DNA of 64,000 nt from Kutzneria viridogrisea (GTDB lineage: Bacteria > Actinomycetota > Actinomycetes > Mycobacteriales > Pseudonocardiaceae), in the NCBI GenBank assembly GCA_014138725.1, contig JACJID010000001.1, forward strand, positions 1,364,001 to 1,428,000, in the 5' to 3' direction. The notes under the pieces are model-generated. The model made no database searches. It was not told the origin of the DNA and saw only the letters and a list, made by a program, of their open reading frames with translations. Position numbers and translations under genes: made by a program. Numbering within the stretch: the stretch's first letter is position 1; every line of letters begins with the position of its first letter. This document shows, in pieces, positions 56,161-64,000 of the stretch.

Positions 56161-56996
56161 GCGTGTTGGTCACCGGCGGAACCGGCACCACCGGCAGCAG
56201 GGTCGCCGCCCAGTTGCGCGAGCGGGCAGCCGCGGTGCGGATCGCCACCAGGACACCGGCGGACGGCGATCCCGGGCAGGTGCGGTTCGACTGGGCCGAT
56301 CCGGCCACCCACGGCCCGGCACTGGTTGGGGTGCAACAGATCTACCTGGTGGCCCCGATCGGCGAGGCCAACCCGGTGCCACTGGTCGAACCGTTCCTGA
56401 CCGAGGCGCTGCGGGCGGGCACGCGGCGGGTGGTGCTGCTCAGTTCGTCGGCGATCGGTGAGGGCGATTCCGGACCGGGCGCCCTGCACCGCCTGGTGCG
56501 CACGAGCGTGCCGGAGTGGACCGTGCTGCGGCCGTCCTGGTTCATGCAGAACTTCCTGCACGAGCACCTCATCGCCGTGGGCATCCGGGACCGCGGCGAG
56601 ATCGTCACCGCGACCGGTGCGGGCCGGGTCGCCTTCGTCGACGCCGCCGACATCGCCGCGGTCGCCACCCGGGCGCTGCTGGATCCCTTGCCGCACAACA
56701 CCGAGCACGTGATCACCGGGCCGGAGGCCCTCAGCTACGCCGATGCCGCCGCGGTGATCGCCGGGGCCACCGGCCGACCCATCCGGCACCGGCCGGTCAG
56801 CACCGCCGAGATGGTCGACAGGTTCCTCGCCGCCGGGATCCCGGCGGAGTTCGCCGCCGTGCTGGCCGGTCTCGACGAGGACATCCGGCACGGTGCGGAG
56901 GACCGCGTCACCTCGGTGGTCCCCGAGATCACCGGACGCCCCGCCCGGTCGTTCGCCGAGTTCGTCTCGGCGCACCGGGCGGCACTCGGCGGATAG
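56157..56996 (+). CDS. NmrA-like NAD(P)-binding protein
   Basis: The 279-residue protein starts at GTG with TGGTGTTGSRVAAQL as cofactor loop. It lacks the Tyr-Lys catalytic pair of classical SDRs; VVLLSSSAIG, PEWTVLRPSWFMQNFLHEHL and FVDAADIAAVATRAL are typical of NmrA/HSCARG-like or SDR_a5-like proteins. It may sense redox state or reduce a small carbonyl. Coupled to the SnoaL-like gene under the palindromic operator. Confidence 0.87.
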   Translation: MSVLVTGGTGTTGSRVAAQLRERAAAVRIATRTPADGDPGQVRFDWADPATHGPALVGVQQIYLVAPIGEANPVPLVEPFLTEALRAGTRRVVLLSSSAIGEGDSGPGALHRLVRTSVPEWTVLRPSWFMQNFLHEHLIAVGIRDRGEIVTATGAGRVAFVDAADIAAVATRALLDPLPHNTEHVITGPEALSYADAAAVIAGATGRPIRHRPVSTAEMVDRFLAAGIPAEFAAVLAGLDEDIRHGAEDRVTSVVPEITGRPARSFAEFVSAHRAALGG

Positions 56997-57065
56997 CCCC
57001 GCTGTCAGCGCCGGGGGCCGCCACCGTGCTCGCCTCGGTCGTCTCGTGCACGTGGTCGTCGCGGC

Positions 57066-58229
57066 TCAGCGCGGAACCGCCAGGTGCACGGTCCACCCGC
57101 CGTCCGGGTCGGGCCCGGCCCGGAGCGTGCCGCCGAGCAGGGCGACGCGCTCGCGCATGCCGATCAGGCCCATGCCGCTGCCGCTGGCGACCTCGGCGGG
57201 CGCCTCGGCGGTGGCGGGCGCGTTGGCGACGGTGAGGGACACCTGGTCCTCGGTGCAGGTGAGGGTCATCGCGCGGGCCGCGCCCGGTGCGTACTTGGCG
57301 GCGTTGGTCAGCGCCTCCTGCGCCGCGCGGACCACGGTGTGCGCGGCTTCCACGGTCACCGCCCCGGGTTCCCCGACCACCTGGAATGCGACGGCGTCAC
57401 CGTTGGCCATCAGGCGCAGGGTTTCGGTCAGGGGCAAGGTGTCCTCGCGCAGCGCGTGCACCGCGCGCCGGGTGTCGCCGATGCTGTTCACGGCCAGTGC
57501 CCGCGCCGTGCGGATGGCCTGGACGGCCTCCTCGCCCCGGCCACTGCTGTTGAGGGCGTCGGCCATGTCCAGTTGCAGCGCGATCCCGGACAGGGAGTGC
57601 CCGAGCACGTCGTGGATCTCGCGGGCGATCCGGCCGCGTTCCACCAGCGCCGCCTCCCGCGCCTCGGATGCCGCCGCCCGCTGGGCCTGCAGCGCCGCCC
57701 GCCGGGCGCTCAGCACGGCGTTCACCTGGTCCCGGCGGGAGATTCCGATGTAGACGGGCAGCCCGACGGTCAGCGTGAGCCACCAGGGCCACTGGCCCGG
57801 CGCCGAGGTGACCTGGGTGACGACCCAGGTCGTGGCCGTCGCGGTCAGCGCGCCGAGGACCGCGACCGCGACCGCGGCCCGCCGGGACGCCAACTTGGCA
57901 CCGGCGGCGGCCGAGGCGAGGAAGGCGAACGCGGCCGAGACCGAGGTCGCGTGGGCGAGCGGGAGCAGGACCGCCGCGCCCACCGCGTAACCGGCCAGGA
58001 GACCGGCCCGGTGCCAGGGACGTAGCCGGGGCCACGGGAACAGGGCGCTGATCGAGAGCGCCGAGACGACCGCGAACAGCGACAGTGCCAGGACCGGGGC
58101 GATGAGCCGTGCGCCCGGCAGTTCCACCGCGGTCACGATGATCACGGTGACGGTGGCGAAGGGGCGGATCAGCGCGTCGTGGAACCGGTCCGGCCGCGGT
58201 TGAGCCGGACTCGGTTCGCGCGAGGTCAC
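57066..58229 (-). CDS. Sensor histidine kinase, orphan in this window
   Basis: The 387-residue protein has four to six membrane helices in residues 20-165, a HisKA_3 dimerisation domain with phospho-His206 (REIHDVLGHSLSGIALQLDM), and an HATPase domain (VVRAAQEALTNAAKYAPG, GSGMGLIGMRERVALLGGTL). The NarL/LiaS-type pattern normally pairs with a LuxR-type response regulator next door, but none is present on either side. It senses an unknown signal, perhaps through membrane helices. GTG start with GAAGGAG eight bases upstream. Confidence 0.9.
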   Translation of the reverse strand: MTSREPSPAQPRPDRFHDALIRPFATVTVIIVTAVELPGARLIAPVLALSLFAVVSALSISALFPWPRLRPWHRAGLLAGYAVGAAVLLPLAHATSVSAAFAFLASAAAGAKLASRRAAVAVAVLGALTATATTWVVTQVTSAPGQWPWWLTLTVGLPVYIGISRRDQVNAVLSARRAALQAQRAAASEAREAALVERGRIAREIHDVLGHSLSGIALQLDMADALNSSGRGEEAVQAIRTARALAVNSIGDTRRAVHALREDTLPLTETLRLMANGDAVAFQVVGEPGAVTVEAAHTVVRAAQEALTNAAKYAPGAARAMTLTCTEDQVSLTVANAPATAEAPAEVASGSGMGLIGMRERVALLGGTLRAGPDPDGGWTVHLAVPR

Positions 58230-58246
58230 GGTCCGGGCTCCTTCGC

Positions 58247-58879
58247 TCACCGACGGAACTGCTGCTGGGTACCGGTACTCGGGGTGGGCCCGGTGTCCGA
58301 ACCGTACTCGGCGTGCGGCGTGCCCGCCGGTGCGGTCCGCCCGTTCCTGTTCTGCTGCATGCTGTCCAGCCAGGGGGACAGCTGGTGCGGTGCGCCGTCC
58401 TTGCCCTTGGCCCACAGGATGCGGCCTTCGCCGCGCACCGCCTTGGCCAGGACCACGAGGCCCTCCACGAGCATGCCCGCGCCCAGGGTCAGCAGCAGGC
58501 TGTTGCCCAGCGCGGCGGCATCCTGCGGGTCGATGGCCCGCAGCACGAAGTTCGCCCCGAACTTGACCGCCAGGTTCGCCACCCACAGCGCCACGGTGAC
58601 GCCGGTGTACTGGACGAACGCGAGACCGTCCCGTGCCGAGACGCGCACGCTCGCACCCCGCAGGGCCCCGATCACCACACTGATCCCGGCCGTCAGCACC
58701 AGGAACAGGATCGACAGCGGGGACTTGAGGTCGGCGGAGACCTGCGACAGGCCGATCGCCCCCAGCACGGCGGGCAGGACCAGCATCCGCTTGGCCTCTG
58801 CCGGTTCCCCCATCATCCGGCGGACCAGCACGTAACACACGGCGGCCAGCACCAGAACGATTTGGACGGGACTGCTCAT
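58247..58879 (-). CDS. DUF1453/CcdC-like membrane protein
   Basis: The 210-residue protein has four or five membrane helices (SPVQIVLVLAAVCYVLV, LSILFLVLTAGISVVIGAL, TGVTVALWVANLAV, NSLLLTLGAGMLVEGLVV) and a polar C-terminal tail. The YVLVRRMMGEP pattern after the first helix fits DUF1453. It is 17 bases upstream of the histidine kinase gene and probably co-transcribed; it could be its membrane partner. Function unknown. Confidence 0.75.
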   Translation of the reverse strand: MSSPVQIVLVLAAVCYVLVRRMMGEPAEAKRMLVLPAVLGAIGLSQVSADLKSPLSILFLVLTAGISVVIGALRGASVRVSARDGLAFVQYTGVTVALWVANLAVKFGANFVLRAIDPQDAAALGNSLLLTLGAGMLVEGLVVLAKAVRGEGRILWAKGKDGAPHQLSPWLDSMQQNRNGRTAPAGTPHAEYGSDTGPTPSTGTQQQFRR

Positions 58880-58970
58880 CGCGTTGCCTCCTGGCTGTTC
58901 GGACTGCGCATCGCAGTGATCCGAACGCTAGGCACCGGCGGCCGGGAAGTCCTGGGACCAGCGCCGTATT

Positions 58971-58998
58971 CCCGGGTGGAGAAACGCCTCCACCCGGG
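58971..58998. terminator. Terminator after the serine hydrolase-like gene
   Basis: A perfect 11-bp stem (CCCGGGTGGAG and its complement) with a 6-base loop starts 12 bases after the stop of the leftward gene at 59011. Confidence 0.85.
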
Positions 58999-59010
58999 AC
59001 CGCGCGGGCC

Positions 59011-59934
59011 TCAGGCGCGCAGGGCCTCGAACGCGGACCTGGCCGCCGAGCCGATGGCCAGGTCGATGTCCTGGGCGACGGTGGCCCGGCGGGTGGACCT
59101 GGTGAGCGCGGCGATCGCGACCCGGTCGCCGGAGTCGGCCTCGACCACGCCGATCTCGTGGCGCAGGTGCAGGAACGTGCCGGTCTTGCCGCTGACCCGC
59201 ACCGTGTCGGTGCGCAGGTCGCTGGCGAGCCGGTGGGTGAAGACCTGCAAGGACATCAGACGCCGCAGCTCCGCCGTCGCCGCGGGCTCGCTGATCCGGT
59301 CCAGCCAGACGCGGTGCAGCAGGTCGACCAGCGCCGCGGCGCTCGCGGAGTTGGCGTGCGCGGGGTCGAGCGTCTCGATCGTGTGCTGCCCGGAGCGGTC
59401 CGACTGGATCGCGAGCTCCAGTGCCAGCCCGAAGTCGTTGCCCGCCACCCCGGCCGCGCACTCGTACATCCGGTGCAGCCGGTGCCTGACGTGGATGTCC
59501 GCGCAGCCCCAGGCGCGCAGGCTGCCGGTCAGCCCGTCGATGCCGATCAGGTCGAGCAGCACGTCCGAGCTGGCGTTGTCGCTGACGGTCAGCATCATGT
59601 GCACCAGGTCGCCGACCGCCAGCGTCGCCGGGTACCGGAAGGCCGAGACCCCGGTGGAGCCCAGGCTGCTCGTCGCCGGATCGACGGTGATCTGGCGTGC
59701 CGGGTCGAGCGCCCCGGACGCCACGCGTTCCAGCACGGCCAGCGCGAGCGGCACCTTCACCACCGAGGCCAGTGGGATGGCAACGTCCACGTCGAACCCG
59801 AACTGCTCGCCGGTGTCGAGGTTGCGGGCGAGCAGGTGCCCGCGGACACCGGCCCGTGCCCACTGCTCGGCGATCGACTCCGCGAGCGGCAGCAGGTCGG
59901 GTGTGCTGGCGAGGTACGCCGGGTGGGCCGTCAT
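59011..59934 (-). CDS. Class A beta-lactamase-family protein (cytoplasmic, atypical)
   Basis: The 307-residue protein has Ser57-x-x-Lys60 (LASVVKVPLAL), Ser118-Asp119-Asn120 (TVSDNASSD) and Lys250-Thr-Gly (VSGKTGTF), the three motifs of the serine beta-lactamase fold. A clear omega-loop Glu with ExxLN is missing, and no signal peptide is present. It may be an esterase-like or sensing protein and not a drug-hydrolysing enzyme. It is translationally coupled to the LysR gene (ATGA). Confidence 0.82.
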   Translation of the reverse strand: MTAHPAYLASTPDLLPLAESIAEQWARAGVRGHLLARNLDTGEQFGFDVDVAIPLASVVKVPLALAVLERVASGALDPARQITVDPATSSLGSTGVSAFRYPATLAVGDLVHMMLTVSDNASSDVLLDLIGIDGLTGSLRAWGCADIHVRHRLHRMYECAAGVAGNDFGLALELAIQSDRSGQHTIETLDPAHANSASAAALVDLLHRVWLDRISEPAATAELRRLMSLQVFTHRLASDLRTDTVRVSGKTGTFLHLRHEIGVVEADSGDRVAIAALTRSTRRATVAQDIDLAIGSAARSAFEALRA

Positions 59935-60887
59935 CCGCGCATCGCCAGCCGGGCACGCGCGTCCGTGCCCTCAGGACGTGCGCCCAGCGCGCTGCCCACC
60001 GCCGCGCCGAGCAACGGCATCAGCCAACTGGCCGTCCCCGCCGCGCTCGCTTTGCCGGACCGTCCGGGGGCATGGCTGAGTTCGTAGCTCCTGCGGATCG
60101 CGGTGTCGGCCAGCGGGGCCCAGGACACCTGGTGCCGCCGTGCGAACTGCTCGGTGCACAGCAGCAGACCGTCACCGGCGAGGGTCTGGGCGAGCGCGGT
60201 GGACGCGGCCGAGGTGACGCGGATCCACGCCTCGGGCAGACCGGATCGGGCCGCCGCCTTGCGCAGGTGCTCGGTGAGGTGCGAGACATCGTCCTCGGGG
60301 GTGACCAGCAGGGTCGGCCAGGCGGTGCGGTCGGCGCCTCGCCGGGGCCGGAGGCTGTCCAGGTGCACCGGCCGCCCACCGCGGGCAACCTCGCCCGGTG
60401 CGGCCGAGGACAGCCCGAGCGGCACGTCGAGGGCGCCCGTGCCCGGTGGGACGCGCACCAGGGCGAAGGTGAGCGAGCCTTCGGCCAGCGCCGTCGCCCG
60501 TGCCCCGGCTGGCAGTTCGTGCACGTTGATCGCGATGCCGCGCTCGGCGGCGGTGCGGATGACCCGAGCCAGGGCCGGTGGGTCGCAGTCCGGCGGGACG
60601 CCGAGCGTGCGCACCGCGGAGGTCCGCGCGGACTGCGCCACGGCACGCAGCCGCTCCGTCCTGCGCAGCACGTCCTGGGCGTACGGCAACAGCACGGCGC
60701 CGAAGTCGGTGACCTCGATCTGGCGGCGGGACCGGTCGAACAGGTCGCCGCCCAGGTGGTCCTCCAGGGTCTTGATGCGGCGGCTCAGCAGCGGCTGCGC
60801 GATGGCGAGCTGCTCGGCGGCGCGGGAGAAGCTCAGCTCTTCGGCCGTGGCGACGAAGGTCTCGAGGTGCACGAGCAGGTCCACCAC
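59931..60887 (-). CDS. LysR-family regulator, probably of beta-lactamase genes
   Basis: The 318-residue protein has a LysR helix-turn-helix (LETFVATAEELSFSRAAEQL then AIAQPLLSRRIKTLEDHLGG). The effector domain is Ala/Arg-rich. It is divergent from a classic class A beta-lactamase and shares an operon with the atypical one, much like ampR layouts. Likely target is the gap 60888-60994. Confidence 0.88.
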   Translation of the reverse strand: MVDLLVHLETFVATAEELSFSRAAEQLAIAQPLLSRRIKTLEDHLGGDLFDRSRRQIEVTDFGAVLLPYAQDVLRRTERLRAVAQSARTSAVRTLGVPPDCDPPALARVIRTAAERGIAINVHELPAGARATALAEGSLTFALVRVPPGTGALDVPLGLSSAAPGEVARGGRPVHLDSLRPRRGADRTAWPTLLVTPEDDVSHLTEHLRKAAARSGLPEAWIRVTSAASTALAQTLAGDGLLLCTEQFARRHQVSWAPLADTAIRRSYELSHAPGRSGKASAAGTASWLMPLLGAAVGSALGARPEGTDARARLAMRG

Positions 60888-60994
60888 CGACTCATATCAG
60901 AAAGGCATGGGTCGTTCAACTTTGTCTCTTGGACATGTGATCAGGTGGGCTGGTTGGCTCGATGGCACAGCGACCCCGACCACTGGAGTGACAG
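60888..60994. promoter_or_regulatory. Divergent control region of LysR and beta-lactamase
   Basis: The 107-base gap is AT-richer than its flanks (CATATCAGAAAG, CAACTTTGTCTCTTGGACAT). A LysR-type binding site is expected here, by analogy with AmpR sites, but none could be pinned down. Confidence 0.5.
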
Positions 60995-61972
60995 ATGCTG
61001 TGCACCAAGGCAGGCGCGCCCGTCCCGGCCTTGCGCGGTTCCCGCTGGAAGCGGCTCGGCGTGACCGTGCTGGCGGCCTCGGCGCTGCTGGCCTCGACGG
61101 CCTGCGGCACGGGAACGGCCTCGGCGGGCCAGGATCCTCCCCAGAGCAGCGGGACCCCGGCCGCGCCGAGCGGCCTGGAGCGGCAACTGAAGGAGCTGGA
61201 AGCCTCCTCCCACAAGCACATCGGCGCGTTCGCACTGGACACCGGTACGGGTAGGACCGTCGGTTACCGGACGGACGAACGCTTCCCGTCCCTGTCGACG
61301 TTCAAGGCGGTGGAGGCCGCCGCCATCCTGGACAAGGCACGCCGGTCCGACCCCGGACTGCTGGAGCGGACGCTGCACTGGACCCCGGACAAGGAGGTGC
61401 CGCTCGACGGCTCCACGGTCAACGGGCACGGTGCCGCGGGCATGACCGTGTCCGAGCTGGCCTCGGCGGCGGTGACCGCCAGCGACAACACCGCGGCCAA
61501 CCTCCTGATCGAGCAGATCGGCGGCCCGGCGGGCCTGACCCGGTACTACCGCTCGCTCAACGACCCGGTCTCCCGGCTGGACCACACCGAGCCCGCGCTC
61601 AACCTCTGGCAGCCCGGGGAGGAGCAGGACACCACGACCCCCGCGGCCATGGGCCGCGACCTGAACCAGATCAGCCTGGGCAGCGCGCTGACCGCCCAGG
61701 ACCGCGAGATCCTCAACGGCTGGCTGCGCTCCTCGAAGACCGGGGGCGAGCGCATCCGCGCGGGCCTGCCCAAGGACTGGGTGGTCGGCGACAAGACCGG
61801 CACCATCAACGCCTACGCGGGCGCCAACGACATCGCGGTCGCCTGGCCGCCCTCGCACGCCCCGCTGGTGTTCACGGTCTACACCTACGGGCAGCAGGGT
61901 TCGACCATCGACAACAAGGTCCTCGCGACCGTCGCCTCCGCGCTCGCGCGCGAACTGGGCGTCACCTCCTGA
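60995..61972 (+). CDS. Class A beta-lactamase, lipoprotein or secreted
   Basis: The 325-residue protein has all class A motifs: Ser101-Thr-Phe-Lys104 (SLSTFKAVE), Ser163-Asp-Asn165 (TASDNTAAN), Glu199 in HTEPALN and Lys267-Thr-Gly (VGDKTGTINAY). The signal region ends in ASTAC (Cys37), a likely lipobox. It should hydrolyse beta-lactams outside the membrane. Divergent LysR gene suggests induction. No strain-specific spectrum can be read from sequence. Confidence 0.93.
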   Translation: MLCTKAGAPVPALRGSRWKRLGVTVLAASALLASTACGTGTASAGQDPPQSSGTPAAPSGLERQLKELEASSHKHIGAFALDTGTGRTVGYRTDERFPSLSTFKAVEAAAILDKARRSDPGLLERTLHWTPDKEVPLDGSTVNGHGAAGMTVSELASAAVTASDNTAANLLIEQIGGPAGLTRYYRSLNDPVSRLDHTEPALNLWQPGEEQDTTTPAAMGRDLNQISLGSALTAQDREILNGWLRSSKTGGERIRAGLPKDWVVGDKTGTINAYAGANDIAVAWPPSHAPLVFTVYTYGQQGSTIDNKVLATVASALARELGVTS

Positions 61973-62000
61973 CCGCGGCCTCCCACCGCTGACGCCAACA

Positions 62001-62032
62001 CGTGCCGTCCGGGAGCAATCCCGGACGGCACG
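62001..62032. terminator. Bidirectional terminator between beta-lactamase and propeller gene
   Basis: A perfect 14-bp stem (CGTGCCGTCCGGGA and its complement) has a GCAA loop. It lies between the convergent ends at 61972 and 62046. Confidence 0.9.
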
Positions 62033-62045
62033 CGGGGTGCGGGGG

Positions 62046-63677
62046 TCAGCCGGCGAGCTTGCCGCCGAGGCTGGCCCACGCGGAGTAGTTGCCCTGGGCG
62101 TCGTTCTGCCAGCTGGCGACCACGTCGCCGTTCTTGCCGTGGGCGAACAGGACGCGGGCCCCGGCCGGGCCGGTGGCCGAGACGTTGCCGGTGATGTTGC
62201 CGCCCAACGAGGTCCAGGGCGAGTAGTCGCCGAGCGCGGTGTTCTGCCAGCTCGTCACGACGTCGCCGCCGGTGCCCCGGGCGTACAGGATCCGCGCGCC
62301 GGGGTCGCCGAGCACGGTGACGTCACTGGTGATGTTGCCGCCCAAGGAGGTCCAGGGGGAGTAGTTGCCCTGGGCGTCGTTCTGCCAGCTGGCGACCACG
62401 TCCCCGTTGGTGCCTCGGGCGTAGAGCACGCGGGCGCCCGGGTCGCCGACGACCGTGACGTTGCCGGTGATCGAGCCGCCGAGGCTGGTCCAGGGGGTGT
62501 AGTCGCCGAGGTCGCCGGTCTGCCAGCTGGTGACGACATCGCCGCCTGCGCCACGGGCGTAGAGCACCCGTGAGCCCGCGTCGCCGACGACCGTCACCTC
62601 ACTGGTGATGTTGCCGCCCAAGGAGGTCCAGGGCGAGTAGTCGCCGAGCGCGGTGTTCTGCCAGCTGGCGACCACGTCCCCGCCGGTGCCGCGAGCGAAC
62701 AGGACGCGGCCACCGGGCGGGCCGGTGACGGTGATGTCACCGGTGATGTGCCCGCCGAGGGAGGTCCAGGGGGAGTAGTCGCCGAGTGCGGTGTTCTGCC
62801 AGCTGGTGACGACGTCCCCGTTGGCCCCGCGGGCGAACAGGATCCGCGAGCCGGGGTCGCCGACGACGGTGACGTCGCTGGTGATCGAGCCGCCGAGGCT
62901 GGTCCAGGGGGTGTAGTCGCCGAGGTTGCCGGTCTGCCAGCTGGAGATGACGTCCCCGCCGGTGCCCCGGGCGAACAGGACACGTGAGCCACCCTCGCCC
63001 GCGACGGCCACCGGCACGTGCACGGTGGACGTGCCCGCGGCAGTGCCCTGGGCGAGGACCGCGTTGACGATGGTCTGCGCGTCCTCGGCGTTGGGCTGGT
63101 AGCGGTCGGGGTAGGCGGAGCGCTCCACGCCTTGGGCGACCTCGCCGACGGGCTTGGTCTGCCAGGTGTTGTTGGGGTAGGTGCGGGACATGGTGCTGAG
63201 GAACCAGCGGACTTCGTAGTTCACGTCGGTGCGCTGCGCGAAGGTCCCCTTGTCGGCGAGCATCTGGAACAGGCCGACGCTGGTGGCGTCGCCCCCGTTG
63301 AGGTTGAGGATGCTGGTCTCCACGATGGTCGCGGCGACCTCGATCACGGCGGCGTGGCTGTTGTACCCGGCGTTGAGCGTGTTGGTCACGATCGCTCTGG
63401 CGCAGGAGGCCTGTTCGGCGGACAGGCCGCCGGACATCTTGGCGTGCAGCCTGCCGCGCAACGAGTTGGCCAGCGCGCCGTCCTGGGCGGTCGGGCCACC
63501 AGCGTGGCACGCGGTGTAGCCGATGTCGGCCAGGGCACGCTGGTGCTGGGCGTAGGCGCTGTCCTGGCTGGCTGCGCTGGGTGCGGCGGCGGCGACCCCG
63601 TTCAGGCCCACCACCCCGGCCAGGGCCAGACCGGCTGCCACGGCACCACGGAACTTGGCATTTCCTTGCGTAGACAC
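62046..63677 (-). CDS. Secreted lysozyme-like domain fused to a seven-bladed lectin-type propeller
   Basis: The 543-residue protein has a signal peptide (about 1-32), a lysozyme/transglycosylase-like helical domain (40-215; VIEVAATIVETSILNLNGGD and TSVGLFQMLADKGTF), and seven 46-residue repeats to the end. Each repeat carries GxRVLFARGTGGDVVxSWQ and LGDYSPWTSLGG, similar to PLL/tectonin-type sugar-binding propellers. Seven near-identical units suit one closed propeller. It may bind and act on cell walls or glycans of other organisms. A second copy begins at 63723. Confidence 0.85.
   Translation of the reverse strand: MSTQGNAKFRGAVAAGLALAGVVGLNGVAAAAPSAASQDSAYAQHQRALADIGYTACHAGGPTAQDGALANSLRGRLHAKMSGGLSAEQASCARAIVTNTLNAGYNSHAAVIEVAATIVETSILNLNGGDATSVGLFQMLADKGTFAQRTDVNYEVRWFLSTMSRTYPNNTWQTKPVGEVAQGVERSAYPDRYQPNAEDAQTIVNAVLAQGTAAGTSTVHVPVAVAGEGGSRVLFARGTGGDVISSWQTGNLGDYTPWTSLGGSITSDVTVVGDPGSRILFARGANGDVVTSWQNTALGDYSPWTSLGGHITGDITVTGPPGGRVLFARGTGGDVVASWQNTALGDYSPWTSLGGNITSEVTVVGDAGSRVLYARGAGGDVVTSWQTGDLGDYTPWTSLGGSITGNVTVVGDPGARVLYARGTNGDVVASWQNDAQGNYSPWTSLGGNITSDVTVLGDPGARILYARGTGGDVVTSWQNTALGDYSPWTSLGGNITGNVSATGPAGARVLFAHGKNGDVVASWQNDAQGNYSAWASLGGKLAG
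62049..63014 (-). repeat. Seven tandem 138-bp coding repeats
   Basis: The units share long identical stretches at the DNA level (for example CGCCGAGCGCGGTGTTCTGC-like segments recur), each coding a 46-residue propeller blade. High identity suggests recent duplication or gene conversion. The repeats are coding and have no spacers, so this is not a CRISPR array. Confidence 0.88.
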
Positions 63678-63722
63678 AGTTGTCCCCTCTGTGGAATTCG
63701 GAATTGCTTGCTGTGGAGCGGA

Positions 63723-64000
63723 TCAGCCCGCGAGCTTGCCGCCGAGGCTGGTCCAGGGCGTGTAGTCGCCGAGCGCGCCGGTCTGCCAGCTGGCGACGGC
63801 ATCGCCGTTGACCCCGCGGGCGTAGAGGATGCGAGAGCCCGCGTCGCCGACCACGGTCACGTCGCCGGTGATGTTGCCGCCCAAGGAGGTCCAGGGCGAG
63901 TAGTCGCCGAGCGCGGTGTTCTGCCAGCTGGCGACGACGTCGCCGTTCTTGCCGCGGGCGAACATCACGCGGGCTCCGGCCGGGCCGGTGACGGTGACGT
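63723..64000 (-). CDS. Second propeller protein, N-terminus outside the window
   Basis: Only the last two repeats are visible: VVASWQNTALGDYSPWTSLG and VASWQTGALGDYTPWTSLGG, ending in KLAG, the same ending as the neighbour. The stop lies 45 bases from the start of the neighbouring gene on the same strand. The two are tandem paralogues. Whether the lysozyme-like N-terminus is kept here cannot be seen. Confidence 0.85.
   Translation of the reverse strand, partial: VTVTGPAGARVMFARGKNGDVVASWQNTALGDYSPWTSLGGNITGDVTVVGDAGSRILYARGVNGDAVASWQTGALGDYTPWTSLGGKLAG

Noticed and set aside
59011-59934. Calling this gene a functional beta-lactamase
   Set aside because: The omega-loop Glu and export signal are missing, so only the fold family is claimed.
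62049-63014. Possible CRISPR or satellite array
   Set aside because: Units of 138 bases are in frame, without spacers, and encode propeller blades.

Overview
The window is high-GC DNA with GTG starts, stop/start overlaps of the ATGA and GTGA type, a DUF6879/helix-turn-helix operon, a DUF732 lipoprotein and mycothiol-type enzymes. This points to an actinomycete, most likely of the Pseudonocardiales. No rRNA, tRNA, CRISPR array or insertion sequence was seen. No species is named because nothing in the window fixes it.

Left part (about 1-38.8 kb): an intact-looking temperate siphovirus prophage. From the right end inward it has a tyrosine integrase (37481-38698), a rightward repressor, a divergent control region, a Cro-like gene and an excisionase-like gene. 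A long leftward early operon of small overlapping genes follows (24.5-36.4 kb). It carries a Cas4-like nuclease, a P4-type primase/helicase, a repeat-rich segment that may be a replication origin, and a RusA resolvase. Next come the leftward late genes: terminase small and large subunits, an Acb2/Tad1-like cyclic-nucleotide sponge, portal, a MuF-like minor capsid protein ending in a zinc-protease-like domain, scaffold, coat, connectors, tail tube, a frameshifted tail chaperone, tape measure, baseplate/tip proteins, a membrane-anchored collagen-like protein, a GH25 endolysin and a holin. Genes that break this strand pattern (17156-17530, 24272-24454 and 1122-2657) look like cargo. The left attachment site was not found, and the DUF6879 operon at 1-944 may be host or phage.

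Middle part (38.8-47 kb): host chromosome with a catabolic look. It has a DUF885 protein, a flavin monooxygenase, a fused maleylacetate reductase/hydroxyquinol 1,2-dioxygenase with a divergent LysR regulator, then TetR, ArsR and MarR regulators and a SnoaL-like protein. The monooxygenase, the fused enzyme and the LysR regulator would fit an aromatic (hydroxyquinol) degradation locus.

Right part (46-64 kb): secreted and regulatory genes. These are a thioredoxin with an I36/crystallin-like protein, a membrane Ser/Thr kinase, a secreted GH2 glycosidase with an AbfB-like lectin domain, two short-chain dehydrogenases, a mycothiol-dependent isomerase-like protein, an isocitrate lyase/PEP mutase-like protein, a SnoaL/NmrA pair under a large palindromic operator, an orphan histidine kinase, two class A beta-lactamase-family genes around a LysR regulator, and two tandem secreted proteins with seven-bladed lectin-type propeller repeats. 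Four copies of a near-perfect palindrome (arms 14-26 bp) with compensatory base changes are scattered between host genes at 46.2, 51.3, 53.9 and 55.6 kb. None was seen inside the prophage.
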